Of a stretch of 64,000 nt of DNA, positions 21,262 to 31,511 are shown one piece after another. Under the pieces are notes generated by a model. It did not search any database, was not told the DNA's origin, and was given only the letters and a program-made list of their open reading frames with translations. Origin of the DNA: Massospora cicadina (Eukaryota; Entomophthoromycota; Entomophthoromycetes; Entomophthorales; Entomophthoraceae); contig JAKSZP010017318.1 of NCBI GenBank assembly GCA_022478985.1, positions 62,001-126,000 on the forward strand, given 5' to 3'. The stretch's first letter is position 1, and every line of letters starts with the position of its first letter. Made by a program: the position numbers and the translations under genes.

Positions 21262-23520
21262 TATGTAAGGATTTGGGGATCCCAAACTGTCTATGGTTGC
21301 ACATTAGCAGGTTACAAACAGTCACCAGAGTAACCAATCTACTTCTGTTAATGTAGCCCAAAGCCCCAATTAGTTGATATGGGGAGCTCCATCTTCACAG
21401 CTGCACCAAAGTGTCCTGGATGGGCTCCATGATTCTCTAAAATTCTTGAAGATGGAAAAAAAATTGGCGGGATGGGAGAAAATTTTATTTAAAAGTGCCC
21501 AAGTAGCCCAGCTTTTCTTGAGCTTATAATTTTATCAGGTGATTCTAAATAATTGTTTTGTTTTTATTTTAATAGATTGTCATCAATAAATTAAGAAATC
21601 ATTGAATTTTTACAAAATTCCAACAACTTAGCAAAAATTGATATAGTGTGCTGTATTCACTAAATCATCAACTACTTACCTGAAACCATTGATCCCATCA
21701 AAACAATTAAAAAAACTATTACTCAGCAAAAACCAATTGATGAACTTACAAAACTAGCAATCAACTTCCAACTGCTTATCAAAACCTATAAAACTATATA
21801 ATTATATGAATAATATAACACTTAGCCAAATTGACATTTAATTATTATAAGAGATATGTTCTTTAGATCTTTATAGTACTGATATTAAAATTATTATGAT
21901 TATATAAAAAAGTCTAGAATAATTCCTAAATTTATAGAATGTTTGTGCCAAGTTTGGTTTTTTTGGTTTATTTATTCATAAGATATTGCATCTTAAATAA
22001 GCAAATAAACAATATTATATTTTTGTATGGAGAACTACAGAATAATTCTCATTTTTTTCCAGTTTTACCCAAATTTATTTGTAAGTATAAAGTTTACTAA
22101 GTGCTCCATATAAAATTTATATTGGTAGATGGCCACTGATAATAAAAAACTCAAATTCTATAAAATCACTATAAATTTAATTAATCCTATCAAATTATAA
22201 AACATCAACCATTTACCTAAAGCCATTGAGCGTATCAAACAACCTAGATACCTCAATCACCAACAAGTTAAAACCAAGTTATAGCTTATAATTAACAAAA
22301 ATTATCAATCAATTATGTAAGCCTGTGAACTATTAAATTATGTGATTAATACAAAACCTCAGCAAAATGATATACATTTTGCCATTATAATTTTTATACT
22401 TTTCTTTAATCTTATATTAAGCTTTAATTAGAATCAACATAGTTTTTTGAAAAAAGCCTACGACTATTTCCTAAATTTATAGAATATTAGTGCCAAGTTT
22501 GGTGATTTTTGGCTCACTAGTTAAAGAGATATTTCGTCTTTATATATACATATGCATACAATGATTTTATATATGAGGATTAATCATAAAGTAAAGTCCA
22601 ATTTCTTATAATAAATATAAACAATACTTAGACCTTTCTTTCCAAATGACACAAATATATTAATATTAAATGCTACCCAGGTAACAAAAACCCCATACCC
22701 TCACAAGTAAGAGCACTGGCCGTTTTATAGGGAAAGGGCATTACAGTTTGTGGCGCTGTTATTGAGTTCTGCAGCTCATAGGTCAGCATCTTATCTGGTT
22801 GTAGGTATCCAGGGTTCACGCTTGGGAGGAGAGGGCTAATTTGTAAACTGTTGTGAGAACTGAGGCAGTGGGAGGTGATGGGGCATGCAAAGGTTGTATG
22901 CACCAAATTTAGAATTAATTTAAAAAAATTTAAAAATTACTTCAAATCAAGGCGCGCCCCATCCTTGAAGGTCTGGCGCAAATCAAAAGTGAATTACCAA
23001 AACATCAGAAACTGATGTTGGGGAAGTTGTGGGAGGGAGGTTAAAATTAAGGTTAAAATATACAATATGTCTCAGCAAGATTGAATTTTCACATCTGGGA
23101 CGTTTTAAACCCATCAGGACTTTGGAAAAATGGGTGATAGTATTGGGGGAATTAGGTGAGGTACTTCTAAAGTTTTATAAAGGCTAAGTGATTTCTCTAT
23201 ACAGGAACTTAATCTTATCAACATACCAATTAACTAAAAAGTAAAGGGAATTGGAGTGGGTGCAAATATATGATATCTTTATAGAAAATCGCCCTTTTAA
23301 TTTGGAAAGGGGAGGAGTGGATAGCATAGAGGGGTGGTTCTGCTCCACTATGGGTTGGTCTTTGAAAAATAATTTTTCAAAACCAGCACAGGATAATAAA
23401 ATTATCATGGTATATTTGTCTCAAGGTTAACCTGCCTCATTTACTTATTTTCTTTTTTATTTGAAAAGGGGTATTAGGCACCATCTGTATTCTTGCCCTT
23501 TGGGGAAAACATTACACTTT
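21262..23520. repeat. Repeat R, copy 2, split by an AT-rich block
   Basis: The first part, 21262-21510, matches 19713-19945; the second, 22680-23520, matches 19960-20660. Shared blocks include GGATTTGGGGA, GCTGCACCAAA, GGCGGGA, CTCACAAGTAA, GAGGCGCGC/AAGGCGCGC and TAGGCACCATCTG. About 1.2 kb of AT-rich sequence separates the two halves, so copy 2 was interrupted. Confidence 0.7.
21640..22560 (+). repeat. Tandem direct repeat, period about 540 bp, AT-rich
   Basis: CATCAACTACTTACCTGAAA at 21666 recurs as CATCAACCATTTACCTAAAG at 22203. TTTATAGAATGTTTGTGCCA at 21931 recurs as TTTATAGAATATTAGTGCCA at 22476. Spacing is 537-545 bases, so there are two diverged units. No coding seen. Confidence 0.75.
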
Positions 23521-23653
23521 GGTTGTGTAAATATCAACTGGATAATAGCCTTCAACTAGTATGAATCACCCAGATATATATCAATTTTATAAATCAACAA
23601 GTTGTTAGTTGCTTAAATTAGAACTTGTGAAGTAGAAAAAAGTTTACAGTTGG

Positions 23654-23658
23654 TACTC
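23654..23658. repeat. Target site duplication TACTC, left of element F
   Basis: TACTC precedes TGTCAGGAG at the left border and recurs at 29662-29666 after ATGACA at the right border. Confidence 0.8.
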
Positions 23659-24553
23659 TGTCAGGAGAGTATCTGTAACTCTCCCATTCCCAGCAAGGTG
23701 GTGCAAGGTGCACTGACACAATGTCAGGAAACTAGTCAATACGATATTGGTAAACAGGGCACTGCAAAGGGTGCCAGAGCTAAATTAACCTAGTGCAAGA
23801 GTGTATAACGCGGTATAGAGTAGTTGGTAGCCAATAAACAGCAACACTTGGGTGGACCCCATGGGGGAGCCCATAATCAAGCAAAAATCTGTACTGAGGG
23901 GTTTGGGTTCCTCAATCTGGAGGGGACCAAGGAGGCCCAATTGTGCTCTTGATCTTGTAGATAGCTTTGCAAAATTAGAACGGCCAACGTTGTTAGAGAT
24001 CATCCCAAGGAGGTCTGCATAAAGGTTCGCCCAAGGGACTATATTGGAAATAGTAAATTAACGGGAATTTTTAATAAGAAAGTTGACCAACAAGGAACGT
24101 TGGTCTTGAGAACCATAATTTAAACAAAGGTAGGCGAGTAGTCAATTGGGGAAAATAGTGTTAAGCCTAAGGGAACCAATTGGCACACCCTACCATCAGC
24201 CAGGGCACTATAGCTTGAGACCAACCAAACTCAAGTTATTGATTGCAGGCTGAGCCATCCTGATTTAGAAATGTCAAAAATTGAATGGGTTTATAAAATC
24301 ACATTCTCCAAGCAACCAAACTAAACCGTTGTCATTAAGAAGATAACTAGAGCGTTTTAACGCAATTGCTGTAATGCAGGGCTGGGCATCACATACTTCC
24401 TATGGATGAACTTGGGCATATCTAGCTTGCACCCAGCGTTGGTCCAAGGTATGCTTTAAGTCAGGGAGTTCTGCAGCTTGACCTTTTTGGACTCCTGACG
24501 TCCAGCCTTATCTTAGAAGTTGGTTCCCTCAATGATGTTATGTAACCATGACA
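23659..24553 (-). repeat. 3' LTR of element F
   Basis: 895 bp. On minus it begins TGTCATGGTTACATAAC. A purine tract GGAGAGGGTAT lies just upstream on that strand, as expected for a 3' LTR. The partner is at 28776-29661; by eye they differ at about one base in six or seven. Confidence 0.85.
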
Positions 24554-24708
24554 ATACCCTCTCCTTACTTTTTGGGCTCCATTCCCCTCCAGAGGCTTTC
24601 GCCAAGGAAAAGTTTTTTTAGAAGGGGCCAACTTCATAGTGGTGATGGCTTGCTTGGACTTGGTTCCTGCAGCCTCAGGAAACGCTTGTGGAATACCTCA
24701 ATTAAATC

Positions 24709-24880
24709 TTAGGCATGGGCGCAGTCTCATGCTGGTACCCAACTGTTCTCCACTGCATCAAATACCTTAAAGGAAACAAGATACTAAAGTCTTCTCCTTA
24801 CCCAATGAGAGGCTACTATTTCCTCCACTTACCACTCTGGCGCCCCATCCACGAGATAAGCCTCAGGAGTCTCTGGTGGG
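24709..24880 (-). pseudogene. Chromodomain at the end of element F integrase
   Basis: One frame, with three stops, reads EAYLVDGAPEW, stop, VEEIVASHWVRRRL, stop, YLVSFKVFDAVENSWVPA. This is the chromodomain pattern (aromatic, V-E-x-I, Y-L-V-x-W/F-K-x-F, W-x-P). In chromoviruses this domain steers integration to modified histones. It is followed by a stop at 24709-24711. Confidence 0.75.
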
Positions 24881-25149
24881 GGCCTCAAAAAAACGTAAGC
24901 TTACTTTCATGGAAGACTAAAAAGATTCAGAATGAGGGAGGGAGGTCCAACTGGTATGAGACGTGGAACAACTTTCTGACAACTCAGTAAGCCCCAATTT
25001 ACTTTAGTCCCAGTTTTTGCATGGTTGCTTGATTGGGATGGTTTTAGCATCCAGCATCATGAGATCTTCTTCCTTGTACGCTGTTCCAACTCATTTCTTA
25101 CCATCAGCTTTCTTCTTGTAAGCTTGCATGGCCACATCTAAACTGGTGT

Positions 25150-26100
25150 TCACCCCTTGGTGTAATTTCTTGATTGTTTTGCAAAGTTCACCAAAGCTTC
25201 CACCTTGAATCCACAACTGAGCTCCATGTTGAAGGCGGGATTAAAGCCATAGTTAATAAGAAGGGGGAACAGCCGATTGATGCATGCAGGGCGTTGTAAT
25301 AGCTTAATTGGAACATGGGGAGATGTAAGCTCAATCTTAATGCTCTGCGCCTTGTAACACCGAAGGAATTGTTCTAGGCACTGGTTCACTCGTTCAGTTT
25401 GCCCATCTGATTGGGGGTGGTAGGCATTTGAACGGCAGGGGGCGAATATGAAGAGTCTTACACAACTCTTCTCAAAAGACAGAGGTAAACTGGGGCCCCC
25501 AATCACTAATTATCTCTTAGTGGACCCCATGAAGAGCAAACACGTGCAACACAAAAAGCCTAGACATCTCTGCTGCTGTTACTGTGGTTCTACAAAAGTA
25601 AAGTGGGTGAACTTTTTGAAACGATCCTCCACTATCATGATGGCGTTGTAGCCTTCAAAAGCAGGTAGCTCCACAATAAAATCCATAGATAAGGAAGTCT
25701 TGGCCCTTTGGCCTATTATAATGCACCAACAGCCCTGTGAGGGGCTGGTAATTTGGATACATTTGATTGTAGACCAGGCACTCTTTACAATACTTGGCAA
25801 CCTACGTAGCTGATCACTTCAAATTGCAAGTGCGGCGTATAAGCTCAAAAAACTTCTTTTCCATGGTGGCCAACGGTGATCCCATCATGATGATCCCAGA
25901 TAATTTCCAGGCGAAGGGGTTCTTCAGGAAATTCAGAGGCGTCCCTGAAACCACACTATCTCGTACTTAATGTGGTACCACTTGGTAATTTCTTCTTGAT
26001 TTAACTTGCTCTTGGCGGGGACCATAGTATAATCAGCTGACAACGGCTATGAAAGAACTACCAAACTGAAAATACCACATTCCTCCGCATTTTTAGGAGA
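25150..26100 (-). pseudogene. Integrase of element F
   Basis: 25579-25800 reads LSMDFIVELPAFEGYNAIM with the first catalytic Asp, then VEDRFKKFTHF. 25150-25506 holds SNAYHPQSDGQTERVNQCLE with the catalytic Glu. Upstream, CNLK and CKECLVYN near 25770-25830 are traces of the zinc domain. Frames are broken between these blocks. Confidence 0.85.
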
Positions 26101-26760
26101 AGCAAGCGCTGGCCCATGGGCCAAGGGAGAGGGAAGTTGAGACACAATCTTACCCTGAAGGATCACCAAGTGGGTGTTGTGTACCTCTACCTACTTAGTA
26201 TCAGGAGCTAGTTCAGGGTTTTGGCTTAATGCATCCGCCAAGCAAATCTCCTTATATATTTATAAAATTATAAGAAAATGCAAATTGGGCTAGGGTCTCA
26301 AGCCTGTGGGTCTGCCATGAGGTCAAGACTTGTGGTGCGCCGTAGTACAACAAGGCATAGTGATCTATACATATGCAGAAGGGTTGGGATGATACATGCT
26401 GTGATGACGCCAATATGACAGCACCTCAACCTTTGCTAGTAACTCTTTATCTTATAAGTATTAGTTAAACTCAGACAGAGATATTTCCTGAAAAAATCAT
26501 ACTGGATGCTCTATTCCATATTCTACTTGTAATAGGGCCGCTGCTATGGCAAGTTGGAGGCATCAGAAGCCACAATAAACTCCTTTTTTAGGACAACATG
26601 GAAAAGGAAGAGCGTAACAACTGGGTGGACTTTACTGCTTGGAAAGCATTCTGCATTAAAGGGGACATTGTAGCACTTTAATTCCACTCGCCTTATACAA
26701 GGGCGACGCCACTTCAGAAAGATGGGGCGTGGAATTCTTTGTAGAAATACACGTTCCCAA
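26100..26760 (-). pseudogene. RNase H of element F
   Basis: Readable pieces on minus include WLLMPPTCHSSGPIQ (in place of the usual A-S-D-A-S block) near 26560, then CIWIDHYALLYY and LTSWQTHRLETLAQFAF near 26300-26370. Stops occur throughout. Confidence 0.6.
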
Positions 26761-26799
26761 AAACTCCTTAATTACTTAACTAAAGTTGGGATAGGCCAC

Positions 26800-27600
26800 T
26801 CACAAATTGCCTTCTCCGTTCTGGAGTAATCATATGACCTTAGTCAAACATGACGTTGCCCGGGAAGGTAACCTGGGAATTAAAGAACTCACACTTACTC
26901 ATTTTTCAACTTAAGGTTGGCTGCCCTCAAATTCTCCATCACTTGCTGCAAGTGTATAGCATGGGACTATTGATTGGGCGAAAACACCAGGATATCCTCC
27001 ATGTAACTCACTGCTCACACACCCAGCAGGTCCCCCAAAGCCGCATCTATATGGCGTTGAAAGATAGATGAAGCGTTTTTCAGCCCAAAGGGCATGATTA
27101 GAAACTGAAAAAGCCCTTTTGAGTGAAGAATGCAGTTAGTCACTCCTGGTCCTTCTTAATCTGGATCTGATTGAACGCATTTTAGCAGTCCAGTTTGTAT
27201 AACACTTTCGCCTTCTCCACATAGCGAGCAATCAGAGAATCCAAAAGGATGAGATTCAAGTCTGGTACTGTGACGTTTTTGAGATTCCCATAAGCAATGC
27301 ATGGGCGTAAGGTAACATTATCCTTCTCTACAAAGAGAATTGGGAAACAAACAGGGGAAGTTCGCTGAAAAATTGCGACTTTGCTAATTGCTCCTTAACT
27401 CACACAACTAAGGCTGCTTCCTTCTGTACAATCAACGGATAAATTTAGGAAAGATATATGCACCAGATCAGTGTACTTGAACTCACAATTAAACTCTGAA
27501 TGAGCTGTTAATACATTGTCTAAGGACGCATAAAACAAAGATTCCAGCCCCTCCAAACAGGAAGGTAAGAGTATCTCCAGAGAGGGATTCAGCAATGGAG
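26800..27600 (-). pseudogene. Reverse transcriptase of element F
   Basis: The clearest block is YKLDC-NAFNQIQIKKDQE followed by LTAFFTQKGFFSF near 27090-27210. This is the conserved LDLRxAYN-IRI / TAFxTxxGxFE pair. The upstream piece 27395-27595 is open but carries little motif. The YxDD box is not readable. Confidence 0.7.
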
Positions 27601-27639
27601 CAAGATTGAGAGCGTGGATACTAGGCCAGTGGGGCAGAT

Positions 27640-28180
27640 CGCCCTAAGAGTTTATTTTCAGACAAAGGGACAACTAACTCATGACCATTCTTTAAAAGTA
27701 AAAAAGTTATTGTCTTTCAAGTTGGTTATGATGTCGAACTTTCACCGCCACTCTACTCCCAAGATAATGGGGTTTGAGAGGTTTTTGATAGCTTAAAAAC
27801 GGTCAGCCAATGGTATTTGCCAACTTGATAATCCGCTAACCCCAGAACTTTCAGCGTGGAAATACCTTGGGAAGCCCCTACCCTGACCATACCACCTGTC
27901 AAGTAATTCAACTCAAGGTAGTCGACCAGATCTTGGTCAATAAAATTCTCAGAAGCTCATGTACAACCAAAATATTTATGCTGATCTTCTCTAAAGGGGA
28001 TGAAAGGGTAGCGGTCAATAGATAATATCCTGATTGATCTTTAATCAAAGCAGAAACCTCCAATAACTCCCCAGAAAAATCTTCATCAGGAATTTTCATG
28101 CCTCCAGGGTATGTTTTCATAAAATAGAATGGAGAAGGATAGTTGGTCACTCTTACTAAAGAGGTCACATATCCCACTAT
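27640..28180 (-). pseudogene. Protease region of element F
   Basis: Near 27920-27960 a frame reads SENFIDQDLVDYLELNYLTGG, the segment that follows the D-S-G motif in chromovirus proteases. Upstream, 27908-28177 is open. The catalytic motif itself falls at a frame break. Confidence 0.55.
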
Positions 28181-28775
28181 ATTTTCAACAATTGCATAAA
28201 CATTTTTTTAATAAAGAAGTAACTCCTTTTCCACCGCATGTGTTTTGCGGATCATGGTAGGGGTCAAGCGTGAGTTCTCTGGGATGATCTGGTATAATGA
28301 AATGGTTTTCAAACTTGAGACACAAGAGATTATATTTGGCTCATTTTTGTTTAAGGAATTGGCGTTATAAACGCTTTTTGGGACGTGAATGACCCTATAT
28401 TCATAATGGTGGTGGGTTGTGCATTGTTATCCAAGGCCATAACCACCATGCCATTTGTCAATGATCCTGCCTGTAGCATCCAAATGCAGTTAAGAGAAAT
28501 TATTTTAGTAATATTGTTTTTTATTTTTGGGTATTCAGGGAATCATGACACTCAGATCACAAAACATCCTAGTCCACCAGGTACAAGCAAAAAGGTGGGC
28601 GCTTCCCAGTTGGAGGTAGCAAGGTTAATGATGCAATGCACCAACCATTAGCAAAATGAGAAAATGGTGGTGATCCCTACCGCGGCCATGACCAACAGCT
28701 GGCGCACCCAAATCACACTTCTCAAAAGTCCCACATGAATAATTCTAGTGTACGTACAAAAATTGGTTGGTCATC

Positions 28776-29661
28776 TAAGTTAAAAGAATATTTCTAACTC
28801 CCCCATCCCACTGAGTGGAACAATATGCATCGCCACAACGCCAGGGAACTAGCCATTAGGGTAATGGTAAACAGGGAACCGTTAAGGGTGCCAGAGCCAA
28901 AATAGCTTAGTTCAAGAAGTATAACGCAGTATAGAGTAGTTGGTAACCAATAAACAGCAACACTTGGGTGGAATCCACGGGGAGCCCATAATCAAGCAAA
29001 GAGCTGTGCTGGAGGGTTTGAGTGCCTCATTCTGGAGGGGACCAAGGGGGCCCAATGGTACACTTGATCTTGTAGAAGTTATTTTAGATTAGAACGGTCA
29101 ACGTTGATAGAGACCTCCCCAAGAAAGTCTGCACTCAGGTTTGCCCAAGGGACCATTTAAAAATATAAACTTACGGGAATTTTTAATAAGGAAGATGACC
29201 AATGAGGAAAATTGTTCTTGAGAACCATAATTTAAACAAAGGTAGGCGAGTAGTCAATTGGGGAAAATAGTGTTAAGCCTAAGGGAACCAATTGGCATAC
29301 CTACCATCAGCCAGGGTACTTTAGCTTGAGAATAACCAAGCTCAAGTTATTGATTGCAGAGTAGCTTCTCCTGATTTGGAAATGTCGCTAATAGAATGTT
29401 TTTTGAACCCATGTTCTCTGAGTAACCAAGGCAAACTGTCACCGAAAAGAAGATAACTAGTGAGTTTTAATGCCATTGACGTAACGCAGGGCTAAGCATC
29501 ACACACTTCCCTAGACCAACTTGAGCATATTTAGCCTGCACTCAGCGTTGGTCCAAGGCATGCTTTAAGTAATGGAGTCATGCATATTTCCCTTTTTAAA
29601 CTCCTGACGTTCAGCCTTATCTTGGAAGTTGTTGCCTTAATGATGTCATGTAACCATGACA
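28776..29661 (-). repeat. 5' LTR of element F
   Basis: Shares with the left LTR the blocks ATAGAGTAGTTGGTA, CCAATAAACAGCAACACTTG and GGCGAGTAGTCAATTGGGG, and ends ATGACA before TACTC. The inner border is approximate. Confidence 0.8.
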
Positions 29662-29829
29662 TACTCATTACAAAAGGTAGTTGAGTAACACAGACTTAAA
29701 AGTTTACACTTCTATAAATAAAACGCAAAGTATAAAACTGAGATTCTGAGGAAAGGTTTCATATTAGAGTAAAATGTGAATTGTTTTATACTTCTAGTGA
29801 AAAATCAAGATATAAATGAATGAAAATTT

Positions 29830-30420
29830 ATAAAGTACTTTGGATTTAGGGTAGCAATATGGAGAGTTTTATGATCCTCTAGGAGGCGGCGTTTTGATTG
29901 CCACTTTAGATGCTTCATCCATTTGCTTCATTTTCTGTATTTGCAAGCTCCTTCTTGAGGTTCTTTCCCATTGACCCGGATGTCCAGGGGCCCTTCCTTC
30001 TGTCCCTGCTCCTGGGTTGTGGGTGGAGGCATCTCATTATTTTATTGATTCATTACCTGATTTGATAATATGCTTTTTTGACATAAGGTTTTTATGATGG
30101 CGCTCCTTTGATGCGCCTCACACCAGGTCTTTGAGTGTCTCCAAAAAGGGTTTTTTGTCATTTTTAGTAATGTTCATATGAGAGCCTTGATCTTTTCAGT
30201 AAGGGTAGTTCTGTTGAATCTTGTCATCATCATCTGAATAAAATTATTCCGGCTCCCCTGAAGGTAAAAAAGGGGTCAATTTTCATAATACTCTTTGGTG
30301 ATGACATCACCTTAATACATAAATCTTCTGGAGCGTCAGTTTGTCTGTATTTTTCATGACGTCATCATTACACTAGGAAAATTATTGCCTCATTTGAATC
30401 TATAAGGGGCTTGTCAAACT
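29830..30420 (-). pseudogene. Weak protein-like remnant, possibly Gag
   Basis: The minus strand reads EMPPPTTQEQGQKEGPLDIR and WMKHLKWQSKRRLLEDHKT near 29860-30035, with further scraps (KVMSSPKSIMKIDPFF) near 30290. The charged, proline-containing text resembles retrotransposon Gag, but no diagnostic motif is present. Confidence 0.25.
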
Positions 30421-30580
30421 CCATCAACAGTGAATAGGGTTCCTGCATTTCCGCTAACCTTGGGGTTGAGCTCTATTCATTTCGCCAGTTGAGGAATTAT
30501 CCAATGGTGCCCTCACGGCCTCATTAATGACACTGAAATTAGACACCTGCAAGCAGCACCTTTATTAGGATTTCAACAAG

Positions 30581-30598
30581 TGGTGCTTACTGCAGGGG
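30581..30598 (+). promoter_or_regulatory. Primer binding site, element D1
   Basis: TGGTGCTTACTGCAGGGG follows the LTR end TTTCAACA by two bases. Only the last 50 bases or so of the LTR match the D2 LTR; further left the sequence differs, so the D1 5' LTR is truncated or replaced. Confidence 0.7.
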
Positions 30599-31495
30599 AC
30601 CTTGTACAACACAATTTTTACTTACAAACAAGACAGTAGATTCACTTGCCATTAGCTTTTATTGATGGATCAAAAATGGGGATAGTGAAGAGGGTTACAG
30701 GATGGTTACCCTTTTACTATCACGTTTGAAGGCGAACAATTTAACCGCGTGATCATACTAGAGTCTTGAGAAACTAGCTGGCTTTCTACTGAAGTTGTTA
30801 GAGATTGACTTATGACATCATGATCATGATCGCATTGTATATCATGAGAGAGGTTCTTTTTTTAAGGAATTTCTATTATTTCTCTATAAAACCAGAACTC
30901 CTCCAAATATCTACACTCAATTGACTAATATGACAACTTACACGTTAAAATTACCACACTATTATGTTCCCAAAGTTACATCTATTAAGAGTGCATTATG
31001 TAGGACTTCTGCAGCACATAGCTATTCAAGAAGCTTGAGATGTACCTATGATAACCTCTATAACTTATTGTTTAGTCATGTGAGAAATTATAGATCTGGA
31101 GTGGAAGAGATGGATTCTTTGAGTATTCATCTTCAATACCAAATTACTATGACTAATTCTGGTGTAGTGAAATATGTGGAAGAAGCCCAGAAGAAATTTT
31201 TTACTAATTGGCTGAGTCCATTGCCAAGGCCCAGTCTTTTCTAAAAAAATTTGAAAAAGAATTTATTAAATATGAAGCGCATAAAACTAGTGTACTTTTG
31301 CTCTAGAACTTTCTACTCTAAAAGGTGATAAACAATAAATATTCGCTCTTAAACAGCAATTACCTATGGCATTATTTCACCATGGGAGCTTGAAAAACAT
31401 CCTCTCCAAGAAACTTGTGGCTCTTTTGCACCTTAGAAACTAAAATTGCAATAATTGGTGAGGAGTTGAAACTGAAGGCCTCCATTGGAAATGAT

Positions 31496-31511
31496 AAATA
31501 CTTGTACCATC
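31496..31511. repeat. Target site duplication, left of E1
   Basis: AAATACTTGTACCATC here and AAATACTTGTCCCATC at 33386-33401 differ at one base of 16. Both lie in D1 Gag, and joining across them restores the Gag order seen in D2. This length is typical of target-primed (LINE-type) insertion. Confidence 0.85.

Larger units (their letters stand above)
23659..29661 (-). mobile_element. Element F: chromovirus-type Ty3/gypsy
   Basis: About 6 kb with two LTRs and a TACTC duplication. The minus strand carries protease, RT, RNase H and integrase in that order, then a chromodomain. It differs from the other elements here in its integrase (NAYHPQSDGQTERVNQ) and in lacking their shared primer site. The internal region is only about 4.2 kb and a clear Gag is not seen, so it is probably shortened. 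Confidence 0.85.

Noticed and set aside
22673..22906. 77-codon minus frame in repeat R.
   Set aside because: The copy at 19970-20200 does not keep it.
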